A stretch of DNA of 64,000 nt. Source: Gammaproteobacteria bacterium. Lineage in GTDB: Bacteria; Pseudomonadota; Gammaproteobacteria; JAABTG01. The notes under the pieces are model-generated. The model was not told the DNA's origin, ran no database searches, and was given only the letters and a program-made list of their open reading frames with translations. This document shows positions 1-6,915 of the stretch, piece by piece. How positions within the stretch are numbered: position 1 is the stretch's first letter; each line of letters starts with the position of its first letter. The stretch is from NCBI GenBank assembly GCA_034522055.1, contig JAXHLS010000002.1, forward strand, positions 2,170,001-2,234,000. Reading direction: 5' to 3'. The translations under genes were made by a program, and so were the position numbers.

Positions 1-1
1 G

Positions 2-922
2 CGTTTGAACTTCTTCGGCCTCCTCAACAATGGCAAAACCGATATCCCCATCATGGGTGAAGGCGTACAGCCGGATAAGGAGGCCCGCCTGGGAAGCTAT
101 TTTTTCATTGCCGAAGGTCGGGCCTTGACGGCCGAGGACGAGTACGGCGTATTGCTGGGTGAAGGCGTCGCAGCCTCGTTACAGGTGGGTCCCGGTGATT
201 ACGTCAACCTACTGTTGAGTACCAAGCAGGGTTCATTGAATTCTCTAGAGTTGGAGGTCGTGGGCACGTTCCGAACCTTTTCAAAGGAATACGATGACAG
301 GGCAATCCGGCTTCCCTTGGAGCGGGCAAAGGAGTTGACGGATACCGAGCAGGTCCATGCGCTGGTGCTGCTGCTGGCGTCGAATACCGCGACGGACCGG
401 CTTGCGGATTACCTTGACCAAGTGCTGGGCCCGCTGGGTTACGAGGTGTGGACGTGGGTCGAGCTGGATGATTTCTATCCGAAGACCGTGGAGCTCTACA
501 AGGGGCAGTTCGGCTTCCTGCAGGGCATTATTCTGCTCATTGTTCTGCTAAGCGTGCTGTCCAGTGTCAGCATGACCATGAACGAGCGCGTGGGCGAATT
601 CGGGACGTTGCGCGCCATCGGGCTGCGGTCGAGCCAGCTTTTCAGGCAAGCCCTATTGGAAAACGTAATCCTGGGTGCAGGGGGGGGCGCCCTCGGGGTC
701 ATCCTTGGTATTGCGCTGGCACTCATAATCTCGGAGATCGGTATCCCCATGCCACCGCCGCCTAACTCCAATACTCCCTACACGGCCTATATCCGCATCG
801 TGCCCGACATACTAGTGACCGCCTTCATCGTCGGCTTTGCCGCGACGTTTTTCTCCGCGCTCCTTGCGGCGCGGCGGCCGGTTAAGACTCCCATCGTCGA
901 CGCGTTGCGACAGAACATTTGA
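2..922 (+). CDS. ABC transporter permease, FtsX/MacB type (5' end outside window)
   Basis: This is the C-terminal part of an inner-membrane ABC permease; the frame is open to the left edge, so the true start is upstream. The first roughly 165 visible residues look like the periplasmic MacB_PCD-type domain. They are followed by a membrane segment (GFLQGIILLIVLLSV), the cytoplasmic coupling stretch MNERVGEFGTLRAIGLRSSQ that is characteristic of FtsX-family permeases, and two more membrane segments ending in SALLAARRP. That is the usual topology of LolC/E and MacB relatives. The matching ATPase is at 1850-2524, separated by an inverted LolA-like gene. The role, inferred from family and context, is moving a lipid or lipoprotein-like substrate out of the inner membrane. 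The substrate cannot be read from sequence. Confidence 0.88.
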   Translation, partial: RLNFFGLLNNGKTDIPIMGEGVQPDKEARLGSYFFIAEGRALTAEDEYGVLLGEGVAASLQVGPGDYVNLLLSTKQGSLNSLELEVVGTFRTFSKEYDDRAIRLPLERAKELTDTEQVHALVLLLASNTATDRLADYLDQVLGPLGYEVWTWVELDDFYPKTVELYKGQFGFLQGIILLIVLLSVLSSVSMTMNERVGEFGTLRAIGLRSSQLFRQALLENVILGAGGGALGVILGIALALIISEIGIPMPPPPNSNTPYTAYIRIVPDILVTAFIVGFAATFFSALLAARRPVKTPIVDALRQNI

Positions 923-946
923 GCCGCACTGTACTAAACGCGACAG

Positions 947-1705
947 CTAATTCAACTTCTTGAGATAGCTCTTGGTGAAGATTTTGTCGGGCAGATTCCG
1001 CTTGACCATATCCTTGTAATGCATGTACGACTCCTCTCCCTCTTTGACGTTGTCCACGAGGCGCATGCGTACGGGTCGTATCATCCCTCCGAGTTCTTCG
1101 TACTTGTCGTAATAGCTGAGCTTAAGCAGACGCCCTGACTTGGTGTAGAACTCGGCCTTATGGGGATGGTAGTTCTCCTTGTTGACCCAGTACTTCACCC
1201 GGTGATAGGTGACGCCCGGCTTGGCAGCTAACAGATCGAGAACATAGTGTTCCGCTCCGGCGATGTCCTCGGTGCCGATCACTTCCGCGGTGTAGTCACC
1301 GGCGAAATTGGCGCGCGCCAAATCTCCGTTGGCCACCTGACCTGTCAGACGCTGGGACAGGGGTAAGCGGACGGGTTGCGACACCGTGGGCAGGAAGACC
1401 CACAGGTCAGAGCCTTTCATCAACATGATTCTGCCGCGCTCGGAGGCTGGGTAGGTAGTCATGACAACGGTGTCCTCATTGCTTTTGGAAAGCACCCGAT
1501 ACCGGAACACCTCCGGCTCTCGATCCGGATAGAGAGACTGCACCGCCACATCCACTTGGAAACCATCATCGGGGAATCTCACGCGGTCCGCCCGCTTGAT
1601 TATCTCAGCCGCAGAGATGGCCTCCGCGTTGACAGGTGAAGTAAAACTACAAAGGACAATAAACAGCGGCGCTAGAAAGGCATAGAGTGTCGAGTTTTGC
1701 GGCAT
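947..1705 (-). CDS. LolA-like outer-membrane lipoprotein-sorting protein
   Basis: This is a 252-residue predicted periplasmic protein. The N-terminus is a Sec signal peptide (hydrophobic YAFLAPLFIVLCSF, likely cleavage after SPVNA). The mature part resembles the LolA-like family often annotated outer membrane lipoprotein-sorting protein (Pfam LolA_like, PF17131), with the pattern of a half beta-barrel that shuttles hydrophobic ligands: repeated strands, VMTTYPASERGRIMLMKGSD, and the C-terminal region YKDMVKRNLPDKIFTKSYLK. It is transcribed opposite to the flanking permease and ATPase. Its start lies 144 bp from the ATPase start, so the pair could share a divergent control region. By inference it carries the ABC transporter's substrate across the periplasm. 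True LolA is a different, shorter protein. Confidence 0.78.
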   Translation of the reverse strand: MPQNSTLYAFLAPLFIVLCSFTSPVNAEAISAAEIIKRADRVRFPDDGFQVDVAVQSLYPDREPEVFRYRVLSKSNEDTVVMTTYPASERGRIMLMKGSDLWVFLPTVSQPVRLPLSQRLTGQVANGDLARANFAGDYTAEVIGTEDIAGAEHYVLDLLAAKPGVTYHRVKYWVNKENYHPHKAEFYTKSGRLLKLSYYDKYEELGGMIRPVRMRLVDNVKEGEESYMHYKDMVKRNLPDKIFTKSYLKKLN

Positions 1706-1776
1706 CGTGATGTACTCTTAATCTGATAAGACAAGGGGTAAGAGTAGCTCGGTCCTGGGCTCTTTGAAATCGTTTC

Positions 1777-1806
1777 TTTACATTCGCAGCGTAACTTACC
1801 TAATAT
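1777..1806 (+). promoter_or_regulatory. Putative sigma70 promoter for the ATPase/DUF1302 genes
   Basis: A TTTACA -35 box (1777-1782, five of six consensus bases) is followed by an 18-bp spacer and TAATAT (1801-1806, four of six). It lies 44 bp upstream of the ATPase start, in the AT-richer divergent region between the LolA-like gene and the ATPase. Seen by eye only. Confidence 0.45.
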
Positions 1807-1849
1807 GCTCAAATTTTGGGGATAACTGCGCCTGCAGAGCGCTTGGGCC

Positions 1850-2524
1850 ATGGCGGTCGTACGTGTCGAAAATGTAACCAAGACCTATATCATGGGCAAG
1901 CAGGAGGTTCATGCCCTCAGAGGGGTCTCCCTGGAAGTCGGCGAGGGCCGATTCCTAGCGATAGCTGGCCCGTCTGGGAGCGGCAAGTCAACCCTGCTTA
2001 ACATGATCGGGTGTATCGACACGCCTTCGGACGGTCAAATCTTCATCAACGACACGGAAGTTAGCAAGAAGACTCCCGACCAGCTGGCCAGCTTAAGGCT
2101 TCATACTCTTGGATTCGTCTTTCAGACTTTCAACCTGCTGCCCGTTCTGTCAACTTGGGAGAATGTGGAATATCCCTTGCTTCAGCGCAAGGACATTTCC
2201 TCGCGGGAACGTGCGGAGAGGATCGCCCATTATCTGAGTCTGGTAGGCTTGGCCAAGTTCGGCAACAACCGTCCCAATGAGCTCTCCGGCGGCCAGCGCC
2301 AGCGCGTGGCCATTGCCCGGGCCCTGGCCGGCACACCCAAGATAGTACTGGCCGACGAGCCCACGGCCAACCTCGATTCCAAGACCGGGGAGACCATTCT
2401 GAAGCTCATGAAGAAACTGAATGAGGAAGAGGGAACGACCTTCATTTTCTCCACTCACGACTTCAGGGTGATGGAGATGGCGGACCGGGTGGTGAGCATC
2501 AGTGACGGCGAGTTGACCGTTTAG
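1850..2524 (+). CDS. ABC transporter ATP-binding protein, LolD/MacB type
   Basis: This is a 224-residue cytoplasmic ATPase of the LolD/MacB/FtsE group. Walker A is GPSGSGKST at residues 40-48, the Q-loop is in VFQTFNLLPVLSTWENVEYP, the ABC signature LSGGQRQRVAIARAL starts at 145, Walker B is IVLADE at 165-170 followed by the D-loop, and the H-loop is STHD near 203. Length is normal for the family. It should energise the permease at 2-922. The ATG at 1850 is used because the family N-terminus (VRVENVTKTY) begins there, although no strong ribosome binding site precedes it. The DUF1302 gene starts 7 bp after the stop, so the two are very likely co-transcribed. Confidence 0.93.
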   Translation: MAVVRVENVTKTYIMGKQEVHALRGVSLEVGEGRFLAIAGPSGSGKSTLLNMIGCIDTPSDGQIFINDTEVSKKTPDQLASLRLHTLGFVFQTFNLLPVLSTWENVEYPLLQRKDISSRERAERIAHYLSLVGLAKFGNNRPNELSGGQRQRVAIARALAGTPKIVLADEPTANLDSKTGETILKLMKKLNEEEGTTFIFSTHDFRVMEMADRVVSISDGELTV

Positions 2525-2531
2525 GGGGATC

Positions 2532-4097
2532 ATGTCTATGAGCACTGTCGGACCCATTTCCAGGCCCCTGTTCGGCGCCATCGTGATGGCCGTGGTGGCA
2601 TTGCCATCGGGCGTCTCCATGGCTCAGAGCGTGGATGATTTGTTCTACCCTGCAGACGACGGTGCCTCGCCGGCCGCCACCCCTGAGGGCGGTGGGTCGG
2701 GCGGGGCGGGTCCACCGGATTCCATAGAGGACCTGTTCGGTGACGGGGGCGGGGAGGCCCCGGCCGACGGTGGCGGGGGCAGCGTGGAGGGCCTGTTCGG
2801 TGTCGCGCCCGCGCAGCGTGACGCCGGTGTCAGGGTGAGCGGTTTCTTCCAGAACGAGATGGGCTACGTCTTCTCGGGTGACGAGCACTGGCAGAAGTTC
2901 AGGAATACGCTGCAACTCCATGCCCGGGGGCGTTTCGACTCCGGCATCAAGTGGCATGCCAGTGCCAGACTGTTTTATGACCCCATCTTCGACTGGACGA
3001 ATTTCTATCCCGAGGGTGTGCGGGACGACCGGCGCCTGGAGGGCACCATCCGCGAGACCTATGTGGACATCCCCGCCGGCAAGTGGGATTTCCGCCTCGG
3101 CCGGCAGCACATCGTGTGGGGCGAGATGGTGGGCCTCTTCTTCGCCGACGTGGTGTCGGCCAAGGACATGCGGGAGTTCGTGCTGCCGGACTTCGATCTT
3201 CTGCGTATCCCCCAGTGGGCCGTGCGCGCCGAGTATTTCGGAGACAACTTCCATGGTGAGATGGTATGGATCCCCATCATGACCTACGATGACATCGGCG
3301 AACCGGGGGATGATTACTTTCCCTTCGATGGCGATACCGTGGTGGGCTCCAGCCTCATACCCCCCCAGCTCAGGCCGGGCCTGCAGGTCGACGTGGACGC
3401 CGGCGAGCGTCCGGCCGACTCGTTGGACAACTCGGGCTTCGGGTTGCGCTTCAACTGGCTGAAGAACGGCTGGGACACCTCCGCCTTCTATTACACCGCC
3501 CTGGACTCTGTGCCCGCCTTCGAGCGCCGCATCCTCCTACCCCAGCCCGGGGTGCGGCCGAACCTCCGGGTCGACTTCGAACGGGTCCATCGCCGGGTGC
3601 ACCAGTTGGGGGGCACCCTGGCCAAGGACTTCGGCAACGTCGTCTTGAAGGGCGAGTTCATCTACGGCCTGGACCGGCCCTTCAGCGTGACGCGGGTCGC
3701 TGATGACGATGGGCTGGTGCGGCTCGACACCATAGATTACGCGGTGGGGCTGGACTTCAACTTTCCCCACCAGACCAACTTCAATGCCCAGTTCTTCCAG
3801 CGTTACTACACCGATTTCGACGACGACATCGCCGTCCCCGAGACCAAGCGCACGGACAGCGGCTTCAGCCTCTTCCTGCAGACGGACTATTTCCATCGGG
3901 ACGTCACCCCCGAGGTGATCCTCATCAGCAGCCTCAATCGCGACGATTGGCTGCTGCAGGCCAAAGTGACCTGGGGCTTCCAGCAGAACTGGCGTCTGGT
4001 GGGGGGGGTGGATGTGTTCGATGGCCCTGAGAACGGGTTATTCGGCCGGTTTGCGGATACCGACCGTGTCTACACCGAGCTGCGTTATACCTTTTGA
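2532..4097 (+). CDS. DUF1302-like outer-membrane beta-barrel protein
   Basis: This is a 521-residue protein with a signal peptide (FGAIVMAVVALPSGVSMAQS). Residues of about 35-100 form a low-complexity Gly/Ala/Pro linker carrying three related motifs: VDDLFYPADD, IEDLFGDGG and VEGLFGVAP. The remainder has alternating aromatic and polar strands typical of a large barrel (FRLGRQHIVWGEMVGLFFAD, LRIPQWAVRAEYF) and ends in a terminal aromatic (ELRYTF), the classic outer-membrane insertion signal. DUF1302 proteins are often found with lipid or RND/ABC export genes; their substrate is not established. The GGGGGA stretch 5-10 bp before the start could bind the ribosome. Its 3' end overlaps the convergent trmL by 13 bp. 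I infer that it is the outer-membrane element of the preceding ABC cassette. Confidence 0.8.
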   Translation: MSMSTVGPISRPLFGAIVMAVVALPSGVSMAQSVDDLFYPADDGASPAATPEGGGSGGAGPPDSIEDLFGDGGGEAPADGGGGSVEGLFGVAPAQRDAGVRVSGFFQNEMGYVFSGDEHWQKFRNTLQLHARGRFDSGIKWHASARLFYDPIFDWTNFYPEGVRDDRRLEGTIRETYVDIPAGKWDFRLGRQHIVWGEMVGLFFADVVSAKDMREFVLPDFDLLRIPQWAVRAEYFGDNFHGEMVWIPIMTYDDIGEPGDDYFPFDGDTVVGSSLIPPQLRPGLQVDVDAGERPADSLDNSGFGLRFNWLKNGWDTSAFYYTALDSVPAFERRILLPQPGVRPNLRVDFERVHRRVHQLGGTLAKDFGNVVLKGEFIYGLDRPFSVTRVADDDGLVRLDTIDYAVGLDFNFPHQTNFNAQFFQRYYTDFDDDIAVPETKRTDSGFSLFLQTDYFHRDVTPEVILISSLNRDDWLLQAKVTWGFQQNWRLVGGVDVFDGPENGLFGRFADTDRVYTELRYTF

Positions 4098-4561
4098 CCT
4101 ACCGCGGTCGTGAAGCCCTGCTGGCGCCAGGCCTCGTAGACCGCCACCGCCACCGCATTGGACAGGTTGAGGCTGCGGCCGCCCGGTACCATGGGCAGGC
4201 GCAGCACGCACTCTTCCCCCAGCCCATCCATCAGGGTCGCCGGCAGGCCCCGGGTCTCGGGGCCGAACAGCAGGCTGTCGCCGGGCGTATAGGCGACCTC
4301 GCTGAAGTTTCGCCGGCCCCGGGTGGAGAAGGCCCATATCCGGGCGGCGTCGGCCTGGTCGAGGTAGCCGTCCCACGAGGCATGCTCCACCACCCGTGCC
4401 CACTCATGATAATCCAGCCCGGCCCGTTTGAGTTGGCGGTCGTCCATGGCGAAACCGAGGGGATGGATGAGGTGCAGGGCGCAGCCGGTGTTCGCGCACA
4501 GGCGAATGACGTTGCCGGTATTGGGCGGGATCTCGGGCTGGTAGAGGACGACGTTGAACAC
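4085..4561 (-). CDS. trmL: tRNA (cytidine/uridine(34)-2'-O)-methyltransferase TrmL
   Basis: This SPOUT-class methyltransferase 2'-O-methylates the wobble base of tRNA-Leu isoacceptors using SAM. The family signatures are present: VVLYQPEIPPNTGNVIRLC at the N-terminus, FGPETRGLP for the cofactor knot, and MVPGGRSLNLSNAVAVAVYE at the C-terminus. The GTG at 4561 is chosen because it gives 158 residues starting VFNVVLYQPEIPP, matching the length and N-terminus of E. coli TrmL (157 residues). An upstream ATG at 4612 would add 17 residues not expected in the family. Neither start has a clear ribosome binding site. The first 41 bp of the gene recur at 5302-5342, upstream of the adjacent DUF433/DUF5615 pair, which suggests that an insertion separated trmL from its original leader. 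Confidence 0.9.
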   Translation of the reverse strand: MFNVVLYQPEIPPNTGNVIRLCANTGCALHLIHPLGFAMDDRQLKRAGLDYHEWARVVEHASWDGYLDQADAARIWAFSTRGRRNFSEVAYTPGDSLLFGPETRGLPATLMDGLGEECVLRLPMVPGGRSLNLSNAVAVAVYEAWRQQGFTTAVGQKV

Positions 4562-4651
4562 GGAGGTAGAGATGAGCCCTGGAGGTGACAGTGAAGTGGC
4601 GATGGCCATCAACGCGCCGGTGCTATCGGTAGCGAACCATCGCGGAGCGGT

Positions 4652-4987
4652 TTAGTTCGATAGGACGAGGAGGCCGGTCTCCGGCTGGTTCAGGAAATCG
4701 TGGATACTGCCGGACTGGCAATGAAGCAATCGCCCGATTTCATCGGTGCCGGCGTTGCCTATGGCGAGCCAAATCACCTTGGGCGGTGTGCCAAAGAGAA
4801 CGGACCGTTGGCGGAAATCGTTGTCCTTGGAAACGATTGCGAACCCATTGGCTTTCGCATAATCCCAGATCGTTCGATCCGCCGTGCCCTGCAGATCAAC
4901 CAGTTCGACGTGCGTCGTGCCGGGATAAGTTTCTTGCAGTCGGACGACGAGTCCACGACTGAGATTCTCATCGAGCAGCAGCTTCAC
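4652..4987 (-). CDS. DUF5615 PIN-like protein (probable toxin)
   Basis: This is a 111-residue protein of the DUF5615 (PIN-like, Mut7-C related) family. Acidic residues at family positions are visible in KLLLDENLSRGLV at the start and in AIVSKDNDFRQRS in the middle, followed by PPKVIWLAIGNAGTDEI. PIN-like folds use such Asp clusters to hold metal for RNA cleavage. It overlaps the DUF433 gene by 4 bp, the usual antitoxin-then-toxin order. By family and context it is the toxin partner of a type II module; no activity can be shown from the sequence. Confidence 0.82.
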   Translation of the reverse strand: MKLLLDENLSRGLVVRLQETYPGTTHVELVDLQGTADRTIWDYAKANGFAIVSKDNDFRQRSVLFGTPPKVIWLAIGNAGTDEIGRLLHCQSGSIHDFLNQPETGLLVLSN

Positions 4988-5211
4988 GCCGCATGGGTTA
5001 CGGCAAGCCTCCGTTCGCGTTCTGCGGCGAACGCCAGGGCGGCTCGAACGTCATCTGCCGTCAAACTCGGAAAATCCGCAAGCAATTGCTCTTGGCTCAT
5101 GCCGCCCGCCAGATATTCGAGGACATCGTAGACCGTGATGCGCGTCCCGCGGATGCACGGTTTTCCACTGCGTACCTCCGGGTCGATCTGAATGCGGTCA
5201 AGGGGATTCAT
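4984..5211 (-). CDS. DUF433 protein (probable antitoxin)
   Basis: This is a 75-residue DUF433 protein starting MNPLDRIQIDPEVRSGKPCI and containing RGTRITVYDVLEYLAGG, the family signature of a small winged-helix/HTH-like DNA-binding fold. A longer in-frame start at 5247 would add 12 unconserved residues, so the internal ATG at 5211 is preferred. The stop overlaps the DUF5615 start by 4 bp, so the two are translationally coupled. DUF433/DUF5615 pairs are widespread and mobile. The pair lies between trmL and a duplicated fragment of the trmL 5' end. Confidence 0.8.
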   Translation of the reverse strand: MNPLDRIQIDPEVRSGKPCIRGTRITVYDVLEYLAGGMSQEQLLADFPSLTADDVRAALAFAAERERRLAVTHAA

Positions 5212-5301
5212 AGTTCGCATGCTAGGCGCGGGGGGTTGGCGAATCAAGTTCTCGATCCGCCTTCAACGAAGCAGGAGGCGCCGGGTGTAGCCGTTGTTGG
5301 G

Positions 5302-5342
5302 GGGCGGGATCTCGGGCTGGTAGAGGACGACGTTGAACACGG
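5302..5342 (-). pseudogene. Duplicated 5' end of trmL
   Basis: These 41 bp are identical to 4524-4564, the GTG start and first 13 codons of trmL, in the same orientation. Beyond the identical part the fragment reads on as PNNGYTRRL, which still resembles PNTGNVIRL of trmL but has drifted. It therefore looks like a remnant of an older trmL start or a divergent copy rather than a clean target-site duplication. The toxin-antitoxin pair sits between the two copies. Confidence 0.75.
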
Positions 5343-5378
5343 TGCTTGTCCGGGCACGGGTTAGCCATTTAGCTTGGA

Positions 5379-5591
5379 TGTCGGGATGAATCCCGACCTA
5401 CATTCGTGCCAAAGGAATGGGCGGTGGGGTTGTCGTGTAGGTCGGGCTGTCGGTCGGGCTGTAGGTCGGGCTTCAGCCCGACACCCAACGCTGGCGGGTG
5501 GTACCGCCCCGGCCCGTGGTGTGTGCGATTGGGTTTAATGTCGGGATGAATCCCGACCTACAGCCGTGCCACAGGAATGGACGCTGGGGGT
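5379..5591. repeat. Cluster of REP-like palindromes
   Basis: The 560-bp gene-free stretch before the dihydroorotate dehydrogenase holds two related direct copies of about 52 bp (5379-5430 and 5539-5591), each opening with the perfect palindrome GTCGGGATGAATCCCGAC. Between them is a third unit, inverted, with GTCGGGCTTCAGCCCGAC (5465-5482) and further GGTCGGGCTG repeats. All can fold into stable hairpins. The pattern is that of REP/BIME elements mobilised by RAYT transposases in Gammaproteobacteria; no RAYT gene is in the window. I see no credible gene here. Confidence 0.7.
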
Positions 5592-5809
5592 ATCGTGTCT
5601 TCCGTCGTGCTGCCCCCAATCCTTTGGCCCAACCCCTTGGCGATCTCGCCGAGAGGGGAAAATTTACCCGCAGGTTCCGGGGACGAGCCGGCAGCATAGA
5701 TGCCCGATGATGCCAGGCTGAGGGCCCGGGCCGCCTACGGCATTCCCCGCATCTGGTAGCCGGGTTAGTATCACCGGCAGTCATCGACGAACGACACCGT
5801 GAAGAGGAT

Positions 5810-6790
5810 ATGAACCTTCGAGACGAAGACCTGGCCCGGCTAGCCGTGGACTTCTGCGGCCTGCCCTTCGCCAGCCCCCTGGTGCTGCTGTCCGGTTGCG
5901 TGGGTTTCGGCGAGGAATACACGCGGGTGGAGGGCTTCTCCAACCGCGACGTGGGGGCGGTGTGCCTGAAGGGTACCACCCTGGAGCCGCGCCTCGGCAA
6001 CCCGCCCCACCGCATCTGCGAGACCCCCGCCGGGATGCTGAACGCCATCGGGCTGCAGAACCCCGGGGCGCGCCAGGTGGTGGATGGCATCCTGCCGGGG
6101 CTCGATTTCACCGAGACGCGCTTCATCGCCAACATCTCGGGTTCCACGGTGGAGGAGTACGCTGCGGTGGCGCGCATCTTCGACGAATCGCCCATCGATG
6201 CCATGGAGATCAACATCTCCTGCCCCAACGTCAAGGAGGGCGGAGTGGCCTTCGGCAACGACCCCGACATGTCGGCGCGGGTGGTGGAGGCCTGTCGCCG
6301 GCAGACTGCCAAGCCCCTGATCACCAAGCTCTCTCCCAACCAGACGGATATCCGGGAGAGCGCCCGGCGCTGCATCGAGGCCGGCAGTGACGGCCTGGCG
6401 GTGATCAACACTCTCATGGGCATGGCCATCGACATCGAGGCCCGCGCCCCGGTGCTGGGCAACCGCCAGGGCGGGCTCTCGGGCCCCGCCATCAAGCCCA
6501 TCGCCTTGCTCAAGGTTCACGAGGTCTACCAGGTGGCCTCGCCCCACGGCGTGCCCATCATCGGCCAGGGGGGCGTCACCACCCCGGACGACGTCATCGA
6601 GTTCCTGCTCGCGGGGGCCTCGGCGGTGGGGGTGGGCACGGCGCTCTTCTACGACCCCCTCCTGTGCCGGCGCATGAATGCCGCAGTGCTCGCGTACATG
6701 GACCGCCACGGCGTGGCCACGGTCGCTCAGCTCACCGGCGCCCTGGCCACGGGCGACACCACGAGCGAATGCGATGTCTGTACGTCATGA
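5810..6790 (+). CDS. Dihydroorotate dehydrogenase, class 1B-type catalytic subunit
   Basis: This is a 326-residue FMN-binding TIM-barrel enzyme that would oxidise dihydroorotate to orotate in pyrimidine synthesis. The family pattern is clear: substrate loop NAIGLQNPG (78-86), the active-site cysteine loop NISCPNVKEGG with Cys138, KLSPN (173-177), NT at 200-201 and the FMN phosphate loops IGQGGV and VGVGTAL. A catalytic cysteine is the mark of class 1, in contrast to the serine of class 2. No pyrK electron-transfer gene is adjacent, although class 1B enzymes normally need it, and the C-terminus ends CDVCTS. It could alternatively act on a related dihydropyrimidine. The gene stands alone, with no operon partner. 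Confidence 0.85.
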   Translation: MNLRDEDLARLAVDFCGLPFASPLVLLSGCVGFGEEYTRVEGFSNRDVGAVCLKGTTLEPRLGNPPHRICETPAGMLNAIGLQNPGARQVVDGILPGLDFTETRFIANISGSTVEEYAAVARIFDESPIDAMEINISCPNVKEGGVAFGNDPDMSARVVEACRRQTAKPLITKLSPNQTDIRESARRCIEAGSDGLAVINTLMGMAIDIEARAPVLGNRQGGLSGPAIKPIALLKVHEVYQVASPHGVPIIGQGGVTTPDDVIEFLLAGASAVGVGTALFYDPLLCRRMNAAVLAYMDRHGVATVAQLTGALATGDTTSECDVCTS

Positions 6791-6915
6791 CTCTCATGAG
6801 CGTGCGGTCGTGTAGGGTAGGGCGAGGCAGCGGGACGATTATCTTTTGAATAGGGAATAGGGAATAGGGAATAGGAAAATCAAAAGCGGTAACTACGAAA
6901 TACGCGAAAGAACAA

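Noticed and set aside
5498-5710. 70-codon ORF in the repeat cluster
   Set aside because: It crosses a REP-like palindrome, has no ribosome binding site and shows no family resemblance.
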